Origin: an uncultured bacterium | GTDB lineage: Bacteria > Vulcanimicrobiota > CADAWZ01 | NCBI GenBank assembly: GCA_949288455.1 | Contig: CASEKF010000058.1 | Span: forward strand, 1 to 11,682 | Direction: 5' to 3' | DNA length: 11,682 nt | In this document: in pieces, positions 6,606 through 11,682 of the stretch | How the letters are laid out: the number at the start of each line of letters is the position of its first letter | Numbering within the stretch: the stretch's first letter is position 1 | Notes under the pieces: model-generated | What the model saw: only the letters and a program-made list of their open reading frames with translations | The model's database searches: none | What the model was told of the DNA's origin: nothing | Translations under genes and position numbers: made by a program

Positions 6606-9600
6606 CTAAACGTTTTCCAAAGCCGCTTTGATTTTGGGCTTATCCTCGGCTTTCTTTTTATCGTTTATCCTAAATTTATCCAAAGTAACGTATATTGCCG
6701 GGGTTATAAAAAGAGTGACGGCCTGCGAAAAAATCAAGCCTCCGGTAACGGCAAGACCGAGGCCTTGGCGCGCCTCTCCTCCGGCTCCATATCCCAAAGC
6801 GATCGGCAGAGCGCTGACAAAAGCGGATATTGTCGTCATCATAATCGGTCTGAACCTTATTAAAGCTCCTTGAAAGATAGCCTGTTCGGGAGCAATGCGG
6901 TTTTCAAGCTCCGCCTTCCTGGCAAAATCAATCATCATTATAGCGTTCTTCTTAACTATTCCTATTAAAAGAATAACGCCTACGAAACCGTAAAGATCCA
7001 ACTGAATTCCAAAAAGCATTAAAGTTATCAACGCTCCTACGGCGGCGGAGGGCAACCCTGAAATAATCGTGACGGGATGTATAAAACTTTCATACAATAT
7101 GGCTAAAATAAAATATATAACTATCAGAGCCAATATTAAAAGGATTCCCGCGCTTTTAACAGACTCTTCAAAAACTTGCGCGGTACCCTGGAACGTTAAA
7201 TTAATTTCTTTTGGAAGAAGCTCGTCGCCCAAATTTCTTATCTCGTCGACGACCTGGCTCAAAGACACCCCCTGAGCCAAGTTAAAAGAAAGAGTAACCG
7301 AAGGAAGCTGCCCCTGATGATTTATGGACAAAGCCCCTACCCCGCGCTCAAACGAAGCTATGGAGCTCAAAGGAATAAGTTCTCCGGAAGAAGACGTAAG
7401 ATATAAAAGCGAAAGAGAATCCATATTTCTCTGAAATTCAGGATATAACTCAATAATAACGGCATACTGATCAACGCTTGTAAACATAGTCGAAATCTGC
7501 CTAAGCCCATATGCGTTATATAACGTATCGGCAATTTTTTCAGAGTTAATGCCTAAAACCGACGCTTTATCCTTATCAATCGAAAGTTTAATTTCCGGGT
7601 TGTTTATCTCCAAATCGCTGTTGGCGTCCATAACTCCGGGGATCGTCTTTATAGCCTCTTCCATTTTCTGGGCGTATTCATAAAGGAGAGCGGTATCTAT
7701 TCCCTGTAAAGTGGCTTGGTAAAGGCCTTTCGAAGTTCTGCCTCCAATCCTTATGGGAGGCGGATTTTGAAGATAAGCGTAAAAAGCCGGAACTTGAGAC
7801 ATTAAAGGACGAAGCTGAGACATCACCGTCTCGGCGGAATCATGCCTTTGATCATGCGGTTTTAATTGAATAGTCATTCTTCCCGTAGTATTCGAATTGA
7901 CAGTCGACATAACGGCTTCAACGTTAGGATTCTCCATAATCTTTTCGGCAAGCAAGCTCTGCTTTTGAACTGTCAATTCAAAAGAGGAACCGAGATCGGA
8001 CTCCGTAGACACGTTCAAAATGCCTCTGTCCTCGCTGGGAAGAAAGCCTTTGGGAATAACCGCGAATAAATATAAAGCGGCTATAAACGTTAAAAAAGCC
8101 AGCGATAAAGTCAGCGTTCTGTATTTCATCGAAAGCGACAAAAGCGTGCCGTAGAGACTCTGCAGCTTCTCAAAAACATCGCCTTTACCATTATCGGAAG
8201 AAGCTTTCTTATTTTTTTTGGGAACCGACAAAAATCTGGAGCAGAGCATCGGGGTAAAAGATAAAGAAACTACGCACGATAAAAGAATCGCCATGGATAT
8301 AGTTACCGAAAATTCATATAGAAGCCGTCCCATAATGCCTTCAAGAAGCAGAAGCGGAATAAAAACGGCGACCAGAGAAAGGGTCATGGAAATAATTGTC
8401 GGAACAATCTCTTCAGAACCTTTTAAAGCGGCTTCCTCAGAGTTTTCTCCGGCTTCCATGTGCCTGACTATATTTTCCAAAACGACTATAGCGTCGTCGA
8501 TAACAAAACCTACGGCGAGAACAAGAGCCATAAGCGAAAGGTTGTCTATGCTGAATTTAAAAAAATACATCCCGGCAAAAGCGCCTACTATCGATACCGG
8601 AAGGGCAAGAGAAGGTATAATGGTAGCTTTTATATCTCTGAGAAATATATATATTACAAAAACGACAAGGATTACGGCTATAACTAACGTCAATTTTATA
8701 TCATGAACCGATTCCCTGATTGAAAAAGATCTGTCGTTAACTATTTGAAGCGAAACGGAAGGAGGAAGTTCGGCTTCAAATTCGGGAAGAAGCTTTATAA
8801 CCTCGTCGACTACGCTGACGGTATTCGCTCCGCTCTGTTTTTGAACGGCGAGCATTATTCCTCTTTTACCGTTATACCAACCGGCGTTTCTCTTGTTTTC
8901 GACGCTGTCCTGCGCTTCGCCCAAATCCCTTATTCTTATGGGACGTCCGCTCCTGTAAGCCACGATTAAATTGTCGTACCCTTCGGGATCCAGAAGTTTC
9001 ACGTCGGCTTGAAGATATTCCGTCTTAAGTTCGCTCTGAAGAGTGCCTTGAGGCGTATTTGAATTTCCCTCTTTGACGGCGTTCGAAATTTCGTCCAGCC
9101 CAATCTTATAAGAGGCGGTTTTAGTAGGATCGACCAATATTCTGACCGCATATTTTTGACCTCCGTAAATTTGAACCTGCGCCACGCCTTCTATCATGGA
9201 TATTCGCTGCGCCAGGTACGTCTCGGCATATTCGTTAACTTTTGAAAGCGGAAGGATATCGGAAACTAAAGCCAGCTGCAAAACGGGTATATCGGCAGGA
9301 TTAACTTTTCTAAACGTGGGAGGAGTCAACATATCCTTAGGCAGTTTTCTGGAAGCCGCAGTTATTGCGGATTGAACGTCTTGAGCCGCGGCGTCGATAT
9401 TAACCGAAAGTTTAAATTCCAAAGTTATATTCGTTCGACCTAAACGGCTGACGGATGTCATGGAAGAAATGCCGGGTATAGTCGAAAACTGCCTTTCCAA
9501 AGGAGTAGCCACAGAAGCGGCCATTAATTCGGGATTTGCTCCGGATAAACTTGCCGAAACCTCAATCGTAGGAAATTCTACGTTTGGAAGGTCGCTTACG

Positions 9601-9692
9601 GGAAGCTGGAAATATCCCAAAACTCCAAAAAAAACTATGGAAAGCATAATGACCGTCGTCGCGACCGGACGTTTTATAAAAAGAGCCGTCAT
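6606..9692 (-). CDS. RND-family efflux transporter, MdtB/MdtC-like inner-membrane pump
   Basis: This 1028-residue protein is full length for the hydrophobe/amphiphile exporter (HAE1) branch of RND pumps. The N-terminus ALFIKRPVATTV, followed by LPVSDLPNVEFPTIEVSASL and ATPLERQF, is closest to MdtB/MdtC-type proteins. Twelve membrane helices are visible: one at about 11-29, five at 335-482, one at 525-545 and five at 850-1000, with two large periplasmic loops (about 30-334 and 546-849). Proton-relay residues are present: Asp399-Asp400 (GFVIDDAIVVLEN), Lys915 (GIVKKNAIMM) and Arg948 (RFRPIMMTT), so it should be active. It would form a trimer and export drugs, bile salts or metabolites using the proton gradient. 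AGGAG, 10 nt before the ATG, supports the start. Unusually, no membrane-fusion protein, outer-membrane factor or regulator adjoins it. The upstream neighbour is divergent and the downstream one is a PLP enzyme, so partners must lie elsewhere. Confidence 0.95.
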   Translation of the reverse strand: MTALFIKRPVATTVIMLSIVFFGVLGYFQLPVSDLPNVEFPTIEVSASLSGANPELMAASVATPLERQFSTIPGISSMTSVSRLGRTNITLEFKLSVNIDAAAQDVQSAITAASRKLPKDMLTPPTFRKVNPADIPVLQLALVSDILPLSKVNEYAETYLAQRISMIEGVAQVQIYGGQKYAVRILVDPTKTASYKIGLDEISNAVKEGNSNTPQGTLQSELKTEYLQADVKLLDPEGYDNLIVAYRSGRPIRIRDLGEAQDSVENKRNAGWYNGKRGIMLAVQKQSGANTVSVVDEVIKLLPEFEAELPPSVSLQIVNDRSFSIRESVHDIKLTLVIAVILVVFVIYIFLRDIKATIIPSLALPVSIVGAFAGMYFFKFSIDNLSLMALVLAVGFVIDDAIVVLENIVRHMEAGENSEEAALKGSEEIVPTIISMTLSLVAVFIPLLLLEGIMGRLLYEFSVTISMAILLSCVVSLSFTPMLCSRFLSVPKKNKKASSDNGKGDVFEKLQSLYGTLLSLSMKYRTLTLSLAFLTFIAALYLFAVIPKGFLPSEDRGILNVSTESDLGSSFELTVQKQSLLAEKIMENPNVEAVMSTVNSNTTGRMTIQLKPHDQRHDSAETVMSQLRPLMSQVPAFYAYLQNPPPIRIGGRTSKGLYQATLQGIDTALLYEYAQKMEEAIKTIPGVMDANSDLEINNPEIKLSIDKDKASVLGINSEKIADTLYNAYGLRQISTMFTSVDQYAVIIELYPEFQRNMDSLSLLYLTSSSGELIPLSSIASFERGVGALSINHQGQLPSVTLSFNLAQGVSLSQVVDEIRNLGDELLPKEINLTFQGTAQVFEESVKSAGILLILALIVIYFILAILYESFIHPVTIISGLPSAAVGALITLMLFGIQLDLYGFVGVILLIGIVKKNAIMMIDFARKAELENRIAPEQAIFQGALIRFRPIMMTTISAFVSALPIALGYGAGGEARQGLGLAVTGGLIFSQAVTLFITPAIYVTLDKFRINDKKKAEDKPKIKAALENV

Positions 9693-9745
9693 ATATTGAA
9701 AACTCCTAAAGAAATTAAAATTAATTTACTTTTGTTTTTACCATG

Positions 9746-9766
9746 AATAAAGATTTTTCCTTTATT
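9746..9766. repeat. 7-bp inverted repeat in the divergent intergenic region
   Basis: AATAAAG and CTTTATT are separated by 7 nt, about 54 nt upstream of the RND start. The position would suit an operator controlling the pump, but the arms are AT-only apart from one pair and no regulator gene is nearby. Confidence 0.3.
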
Positions 9767-9790
9767 TCTATATCTATCTAACAGATGTTT

Positions 9791-9819
9791 TTGAAGGCTT
9801 ATGCCTGATAAGAGATAAA
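9791..9819 (+). promoter_or_regulatory. Candidate promoter for the DHH phosphoesterase-HAD phosphatase pair
   Basis: TTGAAG (9791-9796) and GATAAA (9814-9819) are spaced 17 nt apart, each matching four of six consensus bases. This would give a leader of about 60 nt. Two overlapping short inverted repeats sit on it: AGGC-TTAT-GCCT (9795-9806) and CTTAT-GCCTG-ATAAG (9798-9812). The rest of the 197-nt gap (9693-9889) is AT-rich, with only tiny ORFs lacking ribosome sites. I see no riboswitch-like structure. Confidence 0.35.
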
Positions 9820-9889
9820 TCGAAGGGAAAAACGGGGTCATATCGAAGTAAATAAAAGTCAGGAGATTTATAAACAGCGGAGGAGTAAA

Positions 9890-10822
9890 ATGAGACTCGT
9901 TACAAGATCTGACTTCGACGGGCTTATCTGCGCCGCGCTTCTTAAAGAAGCCGGCATAGTCGATTCATATAAGTTTGTTCATCCTAAGGACATTCAGGAC
10001 GGGAAAGTCGCCATTTCCAAAGAAGACGTCCTCGCAAACGTTCCGTATTGGCCCGGCTGCGGACTTTGGTTCGATCACCATTCAAGCGAAAATTTCGTGA
10101 AAACTCTTATGACGGAAAACTATGAAGGCGAAAGCAGAAAAGCTGACAGCTGCGCAAGAATAATATACGAATACTACGGAGGAGAACAAAAATTTCCCCG
10201 ATTCGCAAAAATGATAGAAGAAGTAGATAAGAGCGATTCGGGAAGACTGACTAAAGAAGATATAGAAAATCCTCAGGGATGGATACTGCTTTCCTTCATT
10301 ATGGATCCCAGAACGGGACTGGGAAAATACAAATCGTATTCGGTAAGCAACTACAAACTTATGGAATCTCTTATCGAATACGTAAGAACAATGTCCATAG
10401 AAGAAATATTATCTCATAAAGACGTAGTCGAACGCATCGACCTGTACCGCAGGCATCAAGACAAGTATATAAAAATGCTGCGGAAAAGAACGGTTATAAA
10501 TGAAAATTGCATAATAATAGATTTAAGAGATCTCGAAAAGCCGTATATAGGAAACAGATTTCTTGAATACGCTCTCTATCCGGAACAGAATATCTCCTTA
10601 AGAATAATGAAAGGGAAAGAAGGAACGGGAGTAACGGTCATAGCGATAGGACGCAGCATTCTGAACAGAACTTCTTCGGTAAACGTCGGAGAATTATGCA
10701 GCCTTTACGGCGGCGGAGGTCATGAAGCGGTAGGAACATGTCAAGTGCCTGACGACAAAGGCGACGAAACGCTTAAAAAGCTGGTAGAAGAAATAATTAA
10801 AACGGAACGGGAAAAATCATGA
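9890..10822 (+). CDS. DHH-family phosphoesterase (exopolyphosphatase-like)
   Basis: This is a 310-residue cytoplasmic protein with both halves of a DHH/DHHA1 phosphoesterase. Motif I is TRSDFDG (5-11), with metal-binding Asp8 and Asp10. The DHH motif is WFDHHSSE (60-67), with Asp62-His63-His64. A further Asp in EVDKSDSG (111-118) fits the remaining metal ligand. The C-terminal DHHA1-type substrate loop is YGGGGHEAVG (273-282). Family members are metal-dependent (Mn or Mg) hydrolases of polyphosphate, pyrophosphate, cyclic dinucleotides or short oligonucleotides. It resembles conserved proteins annotated as exopolyphosphatase-related, but the substrate cannot be read from the sequence. It is too short for, and lacks, the PAS/GGDEF parts of GdpP. 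GGAGGAG (9879-9885) immediately before the ATG supports the start. Its last four bases (ATGA) overlap the start of the HAD phosphatase gene, implying translational coupling. Confidence 0.88.
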   Translation: MRLVTRSDFDGLICAALLKEAGIVDSYKFVHPKDIQDGKVAISKEDVLANVPYWPGCGLWFDHHSSENFVKTLMTENYEGESRKADSCARIIYEYYGGEQKFPRFAKMIEEVDKSDSGRLTKEDIENPQGWILLSFIMDPRTGLGKYKSYSVSNYKLMESLIEYVRTMSIEEILSHKDVVERIDLYRRHQDKYIKMLRKRTVINENCIIIDLRDLEKPYIGNRFLEYALYPEQNISLRIMKGKEGTGVTVIAIGRSILNRTSSVNVGELCSLYGGGGHEAVGTCQVPDDKGDETLKKLVEEIIKTEREKS

Positions 10823-11481
10823 AAAAACCGGTCGTATTATTCGCGTTGGCAATCTCTTTTTTTTCGTTCGCATATAAAGGCAGTCCGGCTCAAGAAATTC
10901 CCAATTTGACAAAAGTCAAAAAAGAAGTCAGAAATTACTATGAATCCGGAAGATGGGAAAGAGAGGTAAACGAGAAATTTAATCAAGCCGCTAAAATTCT
11001 CGACGAATTTGAAGGAGACAGAAGTAAAGCTGCGATAGTGATGGATATAGACGAAACGGTTCTAACCAGCTACCCGTTTCTTGAAAAAGTCGACTTCGCG
11101 TTTAACGCTTTTCTGCCTCAGTGGTCCGACTGGGTGATAAAGGCGAAAGCCCCCGCTATAAAAAGCGCTCTGAAATTTTACGACAAAGCCGTCGATATGG
11201 GTTTCCCCGTTTTTTTCGTAACCGGACGAGCGGAAGAATATAGAGGATTATCCGAAAAGAATTTACAATCCGAAGGATTTAAAGATTACGCAGGGCTTAT
11301 TCACAGACATCCCGGCCTAGTCAACAAACCGGCGGCGGAAGCGAAATCAAAAGCGCGGCAAAACATAGAACGACAGGGGTATGAAATCCTGCTGAATATC
11401 GGAGATCAACGGAGCGATCTGGACGGAGGATACGCCAAACATACTATTCTTCTTCCAAATCCAATGTATTTTGTGCCTTAA
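10819..11481 (+). CDS. Exported HAD-superfamily acid phosphatase (subfamily IIIB type)
   Basis: This 220-residue protein carries the four HAD phosphatase motifs. They are VMDIDETVL (74-82) with nucleophile Asp76 and acid/base Asp78, FVTGR (133-137) with Thr135, a lysine in the AEAKSKAR region (173-180), and NIGDQRSDLDGG (193-204) with Asp196 and Asp200 as magnesium ligands. The GDQ.SD form and overall layout match the HAD acid phosphatase family that includes plant vegetative storage proteins and bacterial class B-like/lipoprotein e(P4)-type enzymes. Residues 1-24 look like a Sec signal peptide (cut perhaps after SPA). There is no Cys, so it is not a lipoprotein; a periplasmic, soluble, non-specific phosphomonoesterase (perhaps a 5'-nucleotidase) is likely. 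The start overlaps the DHH gene stop (ATGA). The ribosome site GGAACGGG is weak, so it may rely on coupling. Confidence 0.86.
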   Translation: MKKPVVLFALAISFFSFAYKGSPAQEIPNLTKVKKEVRNYYESGRWEREVNEKFNQAAKILDEFEGDRSKAAIVMDIDETVLTSYPFLEKVDFAFNAFLPQWSDWVIKAKAPAIKSALKFYDKAVDMGFPVFFVTGRAEEYRGLSEKNLQSEGFKDYAGLIHRHPGLVNKPAAEAKSKARQNIERQGYEILLNIGDQRSDLDGGYAKHTILLPNPMYFVP

Positions 11482-11500
11482 GTTATTTTTTAAAGGACTT

Positions 11501-11528
11501 TTAACACGGCGGTAGAATTTTATTTATT
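11501..11528 (+). promoter_or_regulatory. Candidate promoter for the gene at the right edge
   Basis: TTAACA (11501-11506, five of six consensus bases) and TTTATT (11523-11528, four of six) are spaced 16 nt apart in the 78-nt gap between the HAD phosphatase and the next gene. No convincing terminator precedes it, so read-through from the upstream pair remains possible. Confidence 0.3.
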
Positions 11529-11559
11529 CAAGCATTAAATAATTTACGGAGGATAATAT

Positions 11560-11682
11560 ATGCGTAAACTTGTTTTCCTGACGGCTTTCGTCGCGTTAAC
11601 GGCGCTGTTGTTTCAGTCGGCCTTTGCGGCGGAATGGGAAATATATGTAAGGGGAAAAATTTTCAATAACATGAAGATTTCG
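11560..11682 (+). CDS. N-terminal fragment of an exported protein, 3' end outside the window
   Basis: An open frame of 41 codons runs from ATG to the right edge. It is preceded by GGAGG (11548-11552) at 7-nt spacing. The start MRKLVFLTAFVALTALLFQS is a classic Sec signal peptide, with likely cleavage after AFA (residues 21-23). The mature part begins AEWEIYVRGKIFNN. There is no lipobox Cys. The visible part is too short to assign a family; a periplasmic or outer-membrane protein is the most that can be said. It lies 78 nt after the HAD phosphatase on the same strand. Confidence 0.75.
   Translation, partial: MRKLVFLTAFVALTALLFQSAFAAEWEIYVRGKIFNNMKIS

Noticed and set aside
8218-8706. 162-codon rightward frame inside the RND gene
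   Set aside because: It is antisense to a conserved RND membrane region with intact motifs, and its product has no recognisable features.
9743-9823. Tiny rightward ORFs (12, 7 and 5 codons) in the divergent gap, as leader peptides
   Set aside because: None has a Shine-Dalgarno sequence or an amino-acid bias suggesting attenuation.
10819-11481. Lipoprotein e(P4) identity for the HAD phosphatase
   Set aside because: The protein has no Cys and therefore no lipobox. The motifs fit the wider HAD acid phosphatase family but not a lipoprotein.
11482-11520. Terminator after the HAD phosphatase
   Set aside because: Only a bulged AT-rich stem (GTTA...AAAG/CTTT...TAAC) without a following T-run is present.
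1-11682. CRISPR array, tRNA or rRNA, insertion sequence or prophage
   Set aside because: No spaced direct repeats, cloverleaf-like sequences, transposase or integrase motifs, or phage genes were seen; nearly all of the window is accounted for by ordinary genes.

Overview
The window appears to come from a diderm (Gram-negative-type) bacterium of moderate-to-low GC, about 40% by eye. It uses AGA (Arg), ATA (Ile) and GGA (Gly) codons heavily. The diderm inference rests on a minor-pilin cluster, an RND inner-membrane efflux transporter and several genes with Sec signal peptides. The sequence alone does not fix the phylum. A poorly sampled lineage such as Elusimicrobiota or a similar group is possible, but this is a guess.

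Layout. Bases 1-4617 (+) hold three consecutive minor pilin/pseudopilin genes. The order is PilV/GspI-like (cut by the left edge), PilW/GspJ-like (TTG start), then a very large PilX/GspK-like protein of 958 aa. This matches the canonical I-J-K order of the tip complex that primes type IV pili or type II secretion pseudopili. The run ends at a strong intrinsic terminator (4648-4678). A separate gene follows (4753-5217, +) for a small secreted or membrane-anchored protein with a Ser/Pro-rich linker and a C-terminal membrane helix. It converges on the next gene, and the junction is a 21-bp perfect inverted repeat that contains both stop codons and should terminate transcription in both directions.

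Bases 5263-9692 (-) hold two genes that probably form one transcript, read right to left. The first is a full-length MdtB/MdtC-type RND exporter. The second is a PLP-dependent 'aluminium resistance'/methionine gamma-lyase-family protein. No periplasmic adaptor, outer-membrane channel or regulator accompanies the pump here. A divergent intergenic region (9693-9889) with candidate promoter and small inverted repeats separates the pump from a rightward pair. That pair is a DHH-family phosphoesterase overlapping by 4 bp with an exported HAD-family acid phosphatase. The last gene begins at 11560 and runs off the window; only its signal peptide and first mature residues are visible.

No rRNA, tRNA, CRISPR array, insertion sequence, integrase or phage gene was recognised. 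The most unusual items are the giant PilX/GspK-like protein, with strand-rich modules and a possible calcium loop, the orphan RND pump paired with a PLP enzyme, and the stop-codon-sharing palindromic terminator. I did not find convincing evidence of a wholly new defence or mobile system.
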